NCBI GenBank assembly: GCA_011364905.1
Contig: RDNZ01000018.1
Coordinates: 1 to 49,778, forward strand
DNA from: Candidatus Thorarchaeota archaeon
Lineage (GTDB): Archaea; Asgardarchaeota; Thorarchaeia; Thorarchaeales; Thorarchaeaceae
Length of the DNA: 49,778 nt
Direction: 5' to 3'
Shown piece after piece: positions 30,160 to 40,180 of the stretch (position 1 is the first letter of the stretch; each line of letters begins with the position of its first letter). The notes below the pieces were generated by a model. The model ran no database searches, had not been told where the DNA came from, and saw nothing but the letters and a program-made list of their open reading frames with translations. The translations under genes and the position numbers were made by a program.

Positions 30160-31203
30160 ATGACTCGTAAGATGAAAGCTGCAATGTACTATGGTATTGG
30201 CGACGTCCGATATGAGGAAACGGAGGTTCCTGAGATTGGCCCGGGAGAACTCTTGATTAAGATAGGAACTGCACTTACATGCGGGACTGATGTCAAGACC
30301 TACAAACGAGGCCATCCCATACTGATTAAACACACTCCCGCCTTATTTGGTCATGAATATGCAGGAACTATTGATGCGGTGGGAGCAGGAGTTACGGACT
30401 TCGATGTAGGAATGAGGGTTGTCGCAACCAATTCTGCACCATGCGGAGAATGCTTCTTCTGCAAAAGGGATATGCCTAACCTCTGTAGTACACTGAAAGA
30501 CAACTTGGTCAATGGGGCCTTTGCAGAATACATACGCGTTCCTGAGCCAGTAGTCAGATGGAATACGCATCAGATACCAGACTCACTCTCATTTAGAGAT
30601 GCTGCGTTAACGGAACCACTGGCTTGCGTTGTTCATGGAATTGAGGAGTCGAATATCAGACTTGGAGATACTGTTGTTGTCATCGGAGCTGGGCCAATTG
30701 GTCAGATGCAGATAATGCTGGCCAAGAAAAATGGAGCCTCAACAGTAATCGCAGCAGATCTCGCAGAACTGAGAAGGACCATCGCAAAGAAGGCGGGTGC
30801 TGATATTGTCCTTGACCCATCTAAGGAAGATCCTGTAGAACGAGTAAAAGAAGAGACCTCAGGCATGGGGGCTGATGTCGTTATTGAAGCTGTGGGATTA
30901 CGACAGACCTGGGAGCAGGCGATAGATATGACCCGAGATGCAGGGACAACCGTCCTATTTGGTGGTGCAGCATCAGGTACAAAGTTCGAGATTGATACGG
31001 AGAGGTTTCACTATGGCCAGCTCACAGTGAAAGGCGTTTTTCATCTCAAGCCGAAACACGTAGAACAGGCTCTAAAGCTCATTATTGCAAAGGATGTTGA
31101 TCCCGACCTGTTAATATCACATGAGATGCCCCTGGAGAAAATCAATCAAGCGCTAGAAATGATGAGCCAGGGACAGACCATGAAAGTAGCCATTTTACCA
31201 TAG
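30160..31203 (+). CDS. Zinc-dependent alcohol/polyol dehydrogenase (MDR family)
   Basis: The 347-residue enzyme has the catalytic zinc residues Cys in 'TCGTDVKTY' and His-Glu in 'FGHEYAG', and the structural zinc loop 'CGECFFCKRDMPNLC'. The NAD(P)-binding segment is 'VVIGAGPIGQMQI'. The pattern is closest to threonine/sorbitol/L-iditol dehydrogenases, but the substrate is not certain. In contrast to the first MDR protein of the window (18491-19531), both zinc sites are complete. It is followed by the Toprim gene after 9 bp. Confidence 0.88.
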   Translation: MTRKMKAAMYYGIGDVRYEETEVPEIGPGELLIKIGTALTCGTDVKTYKRGHPILIKHTPALFGHEYAGTIDAVGAGVTDFDVGMRVVATNSAPCGECFFCKRDMPNLCSTLKDNLVNGAFAEYIRVPEPVVRWNTHQIPDSLSFRDAALTEPLACVVHGIEESNIRLGDTVVVIGAGPIGQMQIMLAKKNGASTVIAADLAELRRTIAKKAGADIVLDPSKEDPVERVKEETSGMGADVVIEAVGLRQTWEQAIDMTRDAGTTVLFGGAASGTKFEIDTERFHYGQLTVKGVFHLKPKHVEQALKLIIAKDVDPDLLISHEMPLEKINQALEMMSQGQTMKVAILP

Positions 31204-31212
31204 ACCAATCTG

Positions 31213-31728
31213 GTGCAGGTCGTGTCTGAAGAGAGAGATAGCTCACTAAGGGGCAAGGGTGAACTATGGAGAACGAAAGCTATTGAGCTAAGACGCTCTC
31301 GAAGGCTGAATGAGAATGAAACTGCCCTCGTTGAGTTCATCCAAACACTTGATTCAAAGTATGAGAATTTACTTGTGGTTGTTGAGGGAAAACGGGACAT
31401 GACTGTTCTTCGAAATCTCGGTCTTGAGGCGCCAATCATCAAGACCCAGATAGGACTATCTAGAATCGAACTTATCGAGAAGATAGTGAAAGCCGCTGGG
31501 ACAGATGGACAAGTGCTTGTTCTCACTGACTTTGATAAAGAGGGAAAGAAGATTTACAGGTTTATTGAGAAAGAACTAGAGATAACTGGAATCAAGAATC
31601 TGAAGAGAGAGCGACGCTTGATACGTAAATACATGGACACCTGGACCACTATTGAACAGCTTGTTTCTCTGTTCAAAAGAAGCGACTCACCAGAGGCAAG
31701 TCGCGGAGATCCTCGAACTAAACAGTGA
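31213..31728 (+). CDS. Small Toprim-domain protein (UPF0292-like)
   Basis: The 171-residue protein has a single Toprim fold: 'LLVVVEGKRDMTVLRNLG' with the catalytic Glu, then 'VLVLTDFDKEGKKI' with the Asp-x-Asp pair. It resembles the archaeal UPF0292/RNase M5-like group of stand-alone Toprim proteins; nuclease or nucleotidyl activity on DNA or RNA is likely but not known. The N-terminal ~40 residues are charged and probably helical. GTG at 31213 opens the frame; GTG 31222 is an alternative. Its 3' end overlaps the convergent ABC ATPase gene by 11 nt. Confidence 0.78.
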   Translation: MQVVSEERDSSLRGKGELWRTKAIELRRSRRLNENETALVEFIQTLDSKYENLLVVVEGKRDMTVLRNLGLEAPIIKTQIGLSRIELIEKIVKAAGTDGQVLVLTDFDKEGKKIYRFIEKELEITGIKNLKRERRLIRKYMDTWTTIEQLVSLFKRSDSPEASRGDPRTKQ

Positions 31729-32749
31729 CTTGGCTCCCACAATTTGGACAGATGAACTTCCCACTTGGAATCTCGGAACCACAGACTCTGCAGATCTTCG
31801 CTTTCTTCTCACGCATCTGATCAACCACATCTCCCGTCTGGGGAACAAGTATGAACTTGTTATCCATGTAGCTAAGTCTGAACTCGCGCGGACTACCAGC
31901 TAGGTCAAGGAGGTCTGTTGGCATAGGAAGCCTATGCTTATCATCCAGTCTGACAATTCTGGTGGTATCGAGCATGTCAAGGTCAATTCCAGCCTGATGA
32001 AAACCAGAAATCACGCCATCACGAAGCTCCACTGTCACATCAGCTTTTGATGCTACTTGCTGACTATGTGTGACAATGAAGAATGATGTTCCAATGGTCT
32101 CGTTGAGCTCCTGAAACAGATCCAGTATCCGCTCACCGGTTTCGGGATCCAAGTCCCCGGTTGGTTCATCACATAGAACAAGTCCTTTCCCCTCTGTGTC
32201 AATGAGGTTTACGAGCGCGCTAGCAATTGCCACTCGTGACTTCTCACCGCCACTGAGTGTAGTTGCCTTGTTCCGTTTCCTCTCCTCAAGCCCAACAAGC
32301 TTGATGAGACGATCGACTCTTTCCTTCCGAACTTGCCGTGGCACTCCAGCAATCCGGGCTGCGAGTTCTACATTCTGCCAAGCATTGAGATGAGGCAATA
32401 GGTTGTTCAGTTGGAAGTGAAATCCAATGAAATTACGTCTAGCTTCTGTAAGAACGCGTTCGCTCAGTTTCGTGATGTCAGTCCGTAGGTTTGCCCAATA
32501 GACTTTGCCAACAGTCGCCTTGGTGATTCCACCAATCACGTTTATCAGCGTGGTCTTGCCCGACCCTGACGGACCGACAACCGCCATGATTTTGCCTTCC
32601 AAAATCTGAAGAGAAACTCCACTAAGAGCCACAACCTCAAGTTCCTGAGCCTTATAGATCTTATAGCAATCATTCACACTGACAACCACATCATCAGGCA
32701 AGTCACCGTAAAGGTCAAGTTCCTCTTCGATTTCATCTGTTGTAGTCAT
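31718..32749 (-). CDS. ABC transporter ATPase (MacB/LolD type) with C-terminal zinc ribbon
   Basis: The first ~235 residues are a MacB/LolD-like ABC domain: Walker A 'GPSGSGKTT', signature 'LSGGEKSRVAI', Walker B 'LVLCDEPTGDLD'. A linker of about 70 residues leads to a zinc ribbon at the end, 'CRVCG...CPNCG'. That C-terminal addition is not part of standard LolD-type ATPases. It is the last gene of the four-gene operon, 10 bp after the second permease, with GAGGTAATC before its ATG. It presumably energises one of the two FtsX permeases; the ribbon may be a regulatory or protein-docking module (inference). Confidence 0.88.
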   Translation of the reverse strand: MTTTDEIEEELDLYGDLPDDVVVSVNDCYKIYKAQELEVVALSGVSLQILEGKIMAVVGPSGSGKTTLINVIGGITKATVGKVYWANLRTDITKLSERVLTEARRNFIGFHFQLNNLLPHLNAWQNVELAARIAGVPRQVRKERVDRLIKLVGLEERKRNKATTLSGGEKSRVAIASALVNLIDTEGKGLVLCDEPTGDLDPETGERILDLFQELNETIGTSFFIVTHSQQVASKADVTVELRDGVISGFHQAGIDLDMLDTTRIVRLDDKHRLPMPTDLLDLAGSPREFRLSYMDNKFILVPQTGDVVDQMREKKAKICRVCGSEIPSGKFICPNCGSQVTV

Positions 32750-32759
32750 TTCGATTACC

Positions 32760-35678
32760 TCACATATTTCTCAATACTTCAGCTGGATCTGTGCTTCCAG
32801 CTCTCCGTGCGGGGAAGTAACATGCGGCTACCATTGTAACACATTCAAGTGCCACCGTGAAAACCATAACTACCAAAGGATATGTCAGTATTTTTGGCAG
32901 AATTGGCCACACGGATGAGATTCCGAATGTTAATAACGTCATTGTATAGCCAAACAAAACTCCGAGCCCGAGACTGATTAGAACTGCAGCAAGTACACTC
33001 CCTGCGAACTCGCCAAACACAAGCGAAACTATCTGCTTCCTTGTCCCGCCTACAGCACGAAACAGGGCATACTCTGGTTCTCGCTCCATGACCGCGGAAC
33101 CTAGAAATAGTGCAATAGATGCAATGCCCATAGCGGCACACATTACAAAGGCAATCATTGTAAGCCCCTGCATTCCAGCTAGGAAGAGACCTGTTACTGT
33201 ATCAGATCCGAACCCAATGGTAGCAGTAGTGTAGACAATAGAGTATGGAATTCCGGTTGCAAAGTCGATCAGAGAGGATGCTGCTTCGAGAGAAGTTGTT
33301 CCCACAAAGAAGACCTTCGTCGTATCTTTTCCGGAGACCGATTCTAAATAGTCGATATTCACTAGGGCAAATCCGCCTCTTCCCGGTTGAAAACCAAGGT
33401 ACGCTCCGAAGGGAACACCAGCAAGGTCTCGACTTGACGCCATTCCAAAACCCGGCGCACTCTTCATGATACCCACTATTGTGAATGCAGCATCTACCGT
33501 ACTACCCACCTTGATCGTTAACGAGTTTCCAATAGTGACATTCCATAGCTCCGAATAGACCTTGCTGATGACAATCCCATTATATGTGCTCTCAAGAGCA
33601 GTCAGGACCTCATCTGGAGTTCCACTAACGAAACTAGTAGATTTGAACTTCCCTATATCCCTATACACATCTGATTCTAATCCTTCAAGATAGAACGCCT
33701 CGGTTCCAATGTATGATAGGGATTCAAGAACTGGGGTTGCGCTAACAACTCCTTCATACGACTGAAGAGTGTCCGTCCAATTAAATGGGTGTGCAGCAAC
33801 TTCAATGCGAACATCACACCCGAGTGCATAGTTAGCCTCATTTTTGAGTGTACGCTCGAAGCTGGCTGTCTGGATGAGCATCATGGTGGTAGTGGTGAGA
33901 GTAAGCGTAAGAATTACAAGAAGCGGTATGAACTGTCCCTTTCTTCTTCGAAGGCTCTGCGTCAAATACAATTTCTTCTGACCAAGGAAACGGCCTGCTT
34001 TCTCAGATGCACGAGCAGTGACTAAACGCATTAGTCGTGATCCCAGATATGTCGCAACGAAAAGGATGCCTGTCGAAATCAGGATTTCAATAAACGCCGT
34101 TTCACCAACTGGGCTAAAGAAATTAGGGACTATAAGAAGCACAGCCAAGGTAATACCGAGACTCACAACGTAGTACCAGATGTTGGTCTCCTCAGGAATT
34201 TCATAGGTCATCCTTGATGTGGGTTGTCCTATCTCCGCAACATCAATCCTACGAGCGACATGTACCAAATAAGCAGCTGGCAGGAACAATGCGATAGTTG
34301 CAGAGAGTACCAAAGCCTGAACTGGTATGGTCATCTCTGAAGCAAACTCTGCATAACGTACTTGATCAAAAGATAGCAGACCCGTTGAAGAACCCATCAA
34401 CGGAGCAAAGAACAACGTGAGTAGAAGGCCTGCAAAAAATCCGAGTAAAGAGAGTACTAGTGATTCCCAGATGAACGAAGCAAAAATTTGGTTAAAGGAG
34501 GCTCCTTTTGCTCGGAGCGCACTGATTTCACCCTTTCGTTGAGCCACAGAGGTTTCTGAGGTGAATATAGTGAGCATCAAGCTCATTATCATGATAGGAA
34601 AAGCCAGGATTATCAAAACTTGACTATGGACATAAGTCGTAATATGTGTCTGAAGATTATTGACGTTGTCCAAGCCTATCACATTCAGAACCGAATCGCT
34701 CTCTTCAATCTGAGTCTTAAGATTCAGTAGATTCACGGCTGCATTCAACACTCCGCCGCGCAAAAGTCCTTCTTCAGATCCCCGAACGAACTCCACTGGT
34801 GAGAAGAAACCTTGATTGGTTATTGTGTCAACAGAAGCTTCTCCAAGCTCCTCAGGCAAAAGCATTATTGAATCAGATATCCCTAGTACGCTAGTGAGGT
34901 TTCCGAACGGGACATAGTTGACCCGGGATATGGACAGGAACGACTCCGCGATAACGGAGAGATGTAAGACATCATAAATCCCCGCGACGGTGAGATTTCG
35001 CAGTATCTGACGGTGGAGGAGTAGTGGATCAAAGGGTCTTCCTTCAGAAGGAGAGTAGTATGTCCTGAGAACATCAATACTAATCTCGGAGCCGATACCA
35101 ATGTCAATAGTGGTATTGAGGGTTCTTTTCATCATATCCTCAGTGAGTTCAATAAATCGGCGAGACACCAAAACTTCACCGGGGTTAAGCGTTGTGTTAC
35201 CAGTGAAATTCAAGTCTTTTGACATGATATTGAGAATCTCATTATTCGCAATGATTACTCGAGTGTCTTTGACACCCAAAACATAATTCGGGACATTAGT
35301 GTAGTACTCTTCCCATTCAGGGGTAATTCCGTCCATCCTGAATATCCCTACTGTGCTCGGTGTAATGTGCGCATACTCAGCGTAAGGACTTGACAGTATT
35401 AGGTCCTGTGCATTAAAGAGGTGAGTGTAATTGTAAGACCCAGGTGCGTTCTGAACGCTGAACTGATAGGAATTCGTGTCGAAATATGTTTCAACAGCAA
35501 TGCGTGAGCCTGTGTTTGTCCACGCAAAGATAGTAGTTGGTATTGCTATGCTGATGGCTAGTATGAGAGCAATGCCAATATTACGCGTCTTGTTAATCTT
35601 CATTGAGGAGAGTGCATAGCCAATTGACCAGAGGGGATTGCCTTTCAGGATTTTCGTTTCTTTTTTCTTGGCCATCAA
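32760..35678 (-). CDS. FtsX-like ABC permease, about 972 residues (second of pair)
   Basis: This is a very large permease with a double FtsX layout. TM1 is near residues 35-55, then an extracytoplasmic domain of about 300 residues. A three-helix FtsX core follows around 355-480, then three more helices around 500-620 (a pair and the next half's first helix). A second extracytoplasmic domain of about 220 residues and a final three-helix FtsX core finish the protein, ending 'PARRAGSTDPAEVLRNM'. The MacB/LolE motif 'RAVGGTRKQIVSLVFGEF' (coupling helix) is clear. It is paralogous to the neighbouring gene 7 bp away. Such exporters move lipids or peptides or act as mechanotransducers; the substrate is unknown. 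Confidence 0.87.
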   Translation of the reverse strand: MMAKKKETKILKGNPLWSIGYALSSMKINKTRNIGIALILAISIAIPTTIFAWTNTGSRIAVETYFDTNSYQFSVQNAPGSYNYTHLFNAQDLILSSPYAEYAHITPSTVGIFRMDGITPEWEEYYTNVPNYVLGVKDTRVIIANNEILNIMSKDLNFTGNTTLNPGEVLVSRRFIELTEDMMKRTLNTTIDIGIGSEISIDVLRTYYSPSEGRPFDPLLLHRQILRNLTVAGIYDVLHLSVIAESFLSISRVNYVPFGNLTSVLGISDSIMLLPEELGEASVDTITNQGFFSPVEFVRGSEEGLLRGGVLNAAVNLLNLKTQIEESDSVLNVIGLDNVNNLQTHITTYVHSQVLIILAFPIMIMSLMLTIFTSETSVAQRKGEISALRAKGASFNQIFASFIWESLVLSLLGFFAGLLLTLFFAPLMGSSTGLLSFDQVRYAEFASEMTIPVQALVLSATIALFLPAAYLVHVARRIDVAEIGQPTSRMTYEIPEETNIWYYVVSLGITLAVLLIVPNFFSPVGETAFIEILISTGILFVATYLGSRLMRLVTARASEKAGRFLGQKKLYLTQSLRRRKGQFIPLLVILTLTLTTTTMMLIQTASFERTLKNEANYALGCDVRIEVAAHPFNWTDTLQSYEGVVSATPVLESLSYIGTEAFYLEGLESDVYRDIGKFKSTSFVSGTPDEVLTALESTYNGIVISKVYSELWNVTIGNSLTIKVGSTVDAAFTIVGIMKSAPGFGMASSRDLAGVPFGAYLGFQPGRGGFALVNIDYLESVSGKDTTKVFFVGTTSLEAASSLIDFATGIPYSIVYTTATIGFGSDTVTGLFLAGMQGLTMIAFVMCAAMGIASIALFLGSAVMEREPEYALFRAVGGTRKQIVSLVFGEFAGSVLAAVLISLGLGVLFGYTMTLLTFGISSVWPILPKILTYPLVVMVFTVALECVTMVAACYFPARRAGSTDPAEVLRNM

Positions 35679-35684
35679 ATCACC

Positions 35685-38600
35685 TCACATATTCCTTAGT
35701 ACAACGGCTGGATCCGTTTCCGATGCCTCTCTGGCAGGCAAGTAGGCACCGATAATCATCGTTAGAATTTCAATAAACAGGGCAATGGCAAGAAAGTTCA
35801 TTGGAAATGCAATACTTGCGCTTAGAGTTCTAGAGAATGGACTCATGACATTAACTAAGAATCCCATAACGAATCCGAATACTGCTCCCAGAACAAGACT
35901 GAGCGCTAGCGATGCTATAACCACGCCAGTGAACTCAGAGAAGACCATGCTGACAACTTGCCGTTTGGAGCCTCCAATGGCACGCATGATTGCATATTCT
36001 TTCCGGCGTTCTCTCACAACAGATCCAAGAGAAACAGACAATGCGAACACACTGAGTATCAGAGACATCACAAATCCAATTGAGAACAAGCCTTCGATGG
36101 TGTTTAGATAGAGAGCTGTTTGTAACGAGTTGGCTTTCAGATCAAAACTCCCAGGGGTGTTTGGAGTCACTCCGGGAAGCGCAGAAAGCTCCTCAAGCAG
36201 GAGTGTGCGATTCGCGTTGTCGGCAAGGTTTGCCATGAACAGGGTAGCCTCGTGCTTATCTATGACACTCTCTACGAAATCGAGGTTTGTCAAACCAAAC
36301 CCATCATATCCAGCAGCAAAACCAAATCCGGCACCAAGTGGCGAGTAAGGAACATCTGTATGCGAGGCATAACCAAAGCCAGGAGCACTGAAGACCATTC
36401 CCACGACCTCAAAGGTCACAAGCTGAGTCGCACCAACCCCAGTCATCTCGAGTGTGAGTGAGTCACCCACTGTCTTGTTCCATCGCTCTGCATGATACTC
36501 ACTTATGATGATACCATTTGGAACCGCAGCTAGTGCTGTGAGAACGCTACCTGAAGACTCTCCTCTGAAGCTCGATGGATCAAACTTCCCAATTGATTCA
36601 TATTCAAGAGGTTGTAACGCCTCTATACTAAGCTCATCAGGTCCAAGACGAGCCCAAGTCGTTAGTACAGGCATAGCGTTGACAACGCCATTATAAGTTT
36701 CCAAATTGTGACTGAAGTTGAACTCTCGGTTTGTGCAGTCTATCCGAAGATCGGAGCCTATGGCATAAGTGACCTCACGGTTCAAATCGACCCTGAGACT
36801 TTCTGATTGGACAGCAAATGCTATGGTTGAAGACATCGTTAGAGCTAGAACGACCATGAGGGGAATGATTCTCCCTTTTCGCTTTCTAAGGTATCCTGCT
36901 GAAATCAGGTTCTTCTGACCTAGGAGAAATGACAGCCTTTCAGAAACCTTCGCAAGACCCGCTCGTGAGATTCTAGAACCGTTATAGGCTATGAAGAACC
37001 ATGCAGCGGTTCCCAATCCAAGTTCCAACAAAAACAGAAATGGGTCTCTGGGGAGAATGTACATCATCACAATAACAATCAGCAACAGAAAAATTGATGC
37101 TCCAATAGTAAATCCATGAGACTCCGATTGCTCGGTTGAGTCATCACTTGCTTCAGCCAGGGTGAGACTGATCTCGGTTGAGGCAGCTTTTCTAGCGAGA
37201 TAAAGGATGAATAATAGACTCGGAAGAACAATTAATCCGATTGCGCGGATGATTGTATTGAAACTTACAACTGTATTTGAAAGATAGAACAAATAGGTGT
37301 TCCAATCAAAGCTCATGAAGCTGTTAGTGGATGGAATAAGTGGTGCAAAGAGGACACTGAACAGGATGCCCAATCCCACCGAGAGTGCTGCGATTACTGC
37401 CGACTCCCATAGAAAAACACTCGAAACCTGGGAGTAACTGGCCCCCTTAGATCTGATAACTCCTATCTCAACACTGCGAGGTGCCATGAAGGTATCCGCA
37501 GCGAATACAGAGAAGAAGAGTGCCAGAAGGATGATTGGAAAAGCTAGTACTGAGAGGTTTAGTGTCGCAAGATAGGCATTGACAACACCTTGAAGTTCCC
37601 ATATCTTGTCATGACCAGACCATGTGATATTATACAACTCCTCTGTTCGAACTGTCAATTCGAAGAGGTTCTTGGCCACGTTCCTTGGCCCATCAGCGGC
37701 AAGAGCGCCTCCAGAAACTCTGACCAACATTGTTTGAGGGAAGAAACCATTGGATGAAAGCGCGGCCGTAGGGATTTGGTCTTTGCGCATCAGGATACTG
37801 TCACGAAGACCAAGGACCGGATATCGTAGGTTGGTGTAATCCCAATTTGCGCGCCCCTGCTTATAGGAGGGGAGAGCACGTTCAATCATCGAGTCATAAG
37901 TCCGGAGGTCAAAGATGCCAACAATCTTGAGATTAGTAAGTTCCATGCGGCCCAATGTTCCCAAGGGTGCCGCAATCATGTCACCACTTTGTGAATAGAC
38001 CACATCTCCAGTCAGGAGGTCCACATCTATTGTGTCATTGATCTGAAGAGTGACATTGAAGACTTGCTCAACATAGGCGATGAACATTCGCGAAACAATG
38101 ACCTCATTTTGTCCAAGTTCAAAAGCACCTTCGTATGTGAACTCGAAGGCAGACCTGTTCAGGAACTCGTTGTCCACAAAGACCACTCTGCAATCCTTCA
38201 CACCACTGGAGTAGACTGGATTATCCATATCGTAAATCCAGCTGTCCGAGATGTTGTTGGCCCAGACCAGTCCGACCGTAGAGTTGATTCTATATGTTTC
38301 CTCAACAAAGCGACTGTGATCCATGTACGTTTCAGCCTGAGTAAGAGCTTGAGGAACTCCAGGGTCAGAAGTGACCTGAACCTGATACATATGGTCACCG
38401 AGATAGTCATGGATGCTCACAAATATTCCCGTATCGCCCCAGACCATTGTGGATGCGAATAGACTAATACCAAGACTCAATGTGAGGGCAAGGGTTACAG
38501 CTCTAAACGGGTTTGCTTTGAGAGCACTCAATGCGTAAGAGAGCCCATACGCTCGGTTCCCTTTGGTCTTGATGTTCCGAGAGTTCTTTGATGCACCCAC
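35685..38600 (-). CDS. FtsX-like ABC permease, about 971 residues (first of pair)
   Basis: This is a paralog of the downstream gene with the same ten-helix, double-FtsX plan: TM1 near 32-52 (AVTLALTLSLGISLFAST), two large outside domains, a middle bundle of helices, and a C-terminal core with the coupling motif 'RAIGGSKRQVVSMVFSEF' and the same ending 'ETDPAVVLRNM'. The start is GTG at 38600 behind GAGGGAATC, 11 bp from the ATPase stop. Two permeases and two ATPases in one operon suggest either a heterodimeric transporter or two related transporters made together. The outside domains look divergent between the two copies, so they may hold different partners. Confidence 0.87.
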   Translation of the reverse strand: MGASKNSRNIKTKGNRAYGLSYALSALKANPFRAVTLALTLSLGISLFASTMVWGDTGIFVSIHDYLGDHMYQVQVTSDPGVPQALTQAETYMDHSRFVEETYRINSTVGLVWANNISDSWIYDMDNPVYSSGVKDCRVVFVDNEFLNRSAFEFTYEGAFELGQNEVIVSRMFIAYVEQVFNVTLQINDTIDVDLLTGDVVYSQSGDMIAAPLGTLGRMELTNLKIVGIFDLRTYDSMIERALPSYKQGRANWDYTNLRYPVLGLRDSILMRKDQIPTAALSSNGFFPQTMLVRVSGGALAADGPRNVAKNLFELTVRTEELYNITWSGHDKIWELQGVVNAYLATLNLSVLAFPIILLALFFSVFAADTFMAPRSVEIGVIRSKGASYSQVSSVFLWESAVIAALSVGLGILFSVLFAPLIPSTNSFMSFDWNTYLFYLSNTVVSFNTIIRAIGLIVLPSLLFILYLARKAASTEISLTLAEASDDSTEQSESHGFTIGASIFLLLIVIVMMYILPRDPFLFLLELGLGTAAWFFIAYNGSRISRAGLAKVSERLSFLLGQKNLISAGYLRKRKGRIIPLMVVLALTMSSTIAFAVQSESLRVDLNREVTYAIGSDLRIDCTNREFNFSHNLETYNGVVNAMPVLTTWARLGPDELSIEALQPLEYESIGKFDPSSFRGESSGSVLTALAAVPNGIIISEYHAERWNKTVGDSLTLEMTGVGATQLVTFEVVGMVFSAPGFGYASHTDVPYSPLGAGFGFAAGYDGFGLTNLDFVESVIDKHEATLFMANLADNANRTLLLEELSALPGVTPNTPGSFDLKANSLQTALYLNTIEGLFSIGFVMSLILSVFALSVSLGSVVRERRKEYAIMRAIGGSKRQVVSMVFSEFTGVVIASLALSLVLGAVFGFVMGFLVNVMSPFSRTLSASIAFPMNFLAIALFIEILTMIIGAYLPAREASETDPAVVLRNM

Positions 38601-38611
38601 GAAGATTCCCT

Positions 38612-39385
38612 CTATGTCGACGGTCCCTCACTGATTTCCTTGTCATGGTCTCTGGTGCTCACATCCACACCGCTAGATTTGAAGAAGTCACTAACAAGCT
38701 CATCCACGAGTACACCATCTCTGAGAAGGAGAATTCTGTCAGCCATCCGGGCAGTTTCAGGATCATGCGTAGCAGCCAGTACTGCAAGGTTCTTCTTTTT
38801 TGCAAGAGCTCGCATCAGTTGGATAATCTCTCCACCCGTCTTGTGGTCCAAATCCCCGGTTGGTTCATCGCACAACAAGATAGCGGGGTCATTGGCAAGA
38901 GCACGAGCTAGCGCAACGCGTGAACGCATTCCTCCGGATAGTTCATGGGGCATGTGCTGGGATCTGTGGTCCACAGAAACCATCTCCAAAAGTCTGATGG
39001 CGCGTTCCTCTCGCTCTTTTGGAGGAACATCATCGAGAAGCATTGGCACCTCGACATTCTCGAGAGCTGTGAAAATGGGGAGGAGGTGTTGGTCTTGGAA
39101 CAAGACTCCAATCTTATGCCGACGTACTTCAGACATCTGTTCATCATTCAGTTTAGTTATGTTCTCACCATCAACGAGGATAGTACCTGATGTAGGTTTG
39201 TCAAGGCCACCTATGAGATTGAGAAGGGTTGTCTTTCCTGAACCAGATGCACCAACTATTGCGACAAACTCGCCCCTATCGACAGATAGATTGGTTCCCT
39301 GTAAGACCTTTATCACTCGCGAGCCATCTTGGAACTCACGACGAACATCGATGCATTCAACTGCAACCTGCTTCTCGTCGGCCAA
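38612..39385 (-). CDS. ABC transporter ATPase (MacB/LolD type), first gene of the operon
   Basis: The 257-residue ATPase has Walker A 'GASGSGKTTLLNLIGG', signature 'LSGGMRSRVALARAL' and Walker B 'ILLCDEPTGDLD', followed by 'AATHDPETARMAD'. It ends with a short charged tail and lacks the zinc ribbon of its operon partner. The frame opens with TTG. A CTTAAAAC element on this strand (39421-39428) lies about 36 bp upstream and would place the transcript start near 39397. It heads the set ATPase, permease, permease, ATPase with gaps of 11, 6 and 10 bp. Confidence 0.92.
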   Translation of the reverse strand: MADEKQVAVECIDVRREFQDGSRVIKVLQGTNLSVDRGEFVAIVGASGSGKTTLLNLIGGLDKPTSGTILVDGENITKLNDEQMSEVRRHKIGVLFQDQHLLPIFTALENVEVPMLLDDVPPKEREERAIRLLEMVSVDHRSQHMPHELSGGMRSRVALARALANDPAILLCDEPTGDLDHKTGGEIIQLMRALAKKKNLAVLAATHDPETARMADRILLLRDGVLVDELVSDFFKSSGVDVSTRDHDKEISEGPST

Positions 39386-39420
39386 AAGTATTCACACCGA
39401 TTTCGAACGTACATGACCCC

Positions 39421-39428
39421 GTTTTAAG
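39421..39428 (-). promoter_or_regulatory. Probable TATA element of the ABC operon
   Basis: On the reverse strand CTTAAAAC lies 36 bases before the TTG start of the first ATPase gene. The mobB gene begins in the opposite direction about 90 bp away, so this region is a divergent promoter. Confidence 0.4.
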
Positions 39429-39520
39429 GGTACAGCTTCAAGCATGTTCTTGATGAGCTTACTCAACAAGAATTGACAAAGCGAAACTACCTTATGTGGT
39501 AGAATGTGCTTGAGAGCAAG

Positions 39521-40015
39521 ATGCGTGTATTTGCTGTTTCAGGATACTCAGGCACGGGCAAGACTACGCTTATTGAGAAGATTATCAGGTCACTGGTCGA
39601 GAGTGGATACTCAGTTGCGACCATAAAAAGTTCAATACACCATGCTGGCCCAGACCAGGGTAAAGACACACTGAGACATCTGCAGGCAGGGGCGTCAATG
39701 ACAATCTTTCTAGACCCGAGCTCGGCGTCAACTATCATTAGAGACCGGATTGACCCTGACGAGTGGACTAAGTTGACGGGTCATGATTTTCTGATTGTTG
39801 AAGGCATGAAATCTGCGGACATGCCAAAGTTTTGGTGTGTCGGAAATGCGACCATAGAACCAAGAGATATGCCCATCAACACAGTAGCTATAGTGAGCTG
39901 GTCCGATCGAGAAGTTGATTGGCAAGAGACCATCCCAATCATAAGCTCGGAAAAAATCGAAGAGTTAGTTGAGCTCATCAAGCTTAAGTCAGTTGACCTC
40001 TCGGTTATTGAGTAG
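39521..40015 (+). CDS. mobB: MobB-like molybdopterin-guanine dinucleotide biosynthesis adapter
   Basis: The 164-residue P-loop protein starts MRVFAVSGYSGTGKTTLIEK and continues with 'GYSVATIKSSIHH' and the 'KDTLRHLQAGA' segment where MobB proteins carry a His-x-Asp site. MobB binds GTP and helps MobA load guanine nucleotide onto molybdopterin. The gene stands alone here, without other molybdenum genes in the window, so the pathway link is only by family. ATG at 39521 is chosen; TTG at 39506 also fits. Confidence 0.85.
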   Translation: MRVFAVSGYSGTGKTTLIEKIIRSLVESGYSVATIKSSIHHAGPDQGKDTLRHLQAGASMTIFLDPSSASTIIRDRIDPDEWTKLTGHDFLIVEGMKSADMPKFWCVGNATIEPRDMPINTVAIVSWSDREVDWQETIPIISSEKIEELVELIKLKSVDLSVIE

Positions 40016-40180
40016 AAGGTGCGGCTCAGATACCCCTTAGGTCGATCATTTGTTCATAATCTCTCAATGGAGGTTCATCACTGCCGCGGAGTAACAGACA
40101 CTTTGCATTCATTTTAGTATTATCTATTTGACTTCAGATGTCACAACACAATACTCATTTCAAAACAGAAAGGGAATACA

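Noticed and set aside
38640..39416. 258-codon plus-strand frame opposite the first ABC ATPase
   Set aside because: It is the complement of a clear ATPase gene, and the product is Ser/Arg-rich without any family pattern.
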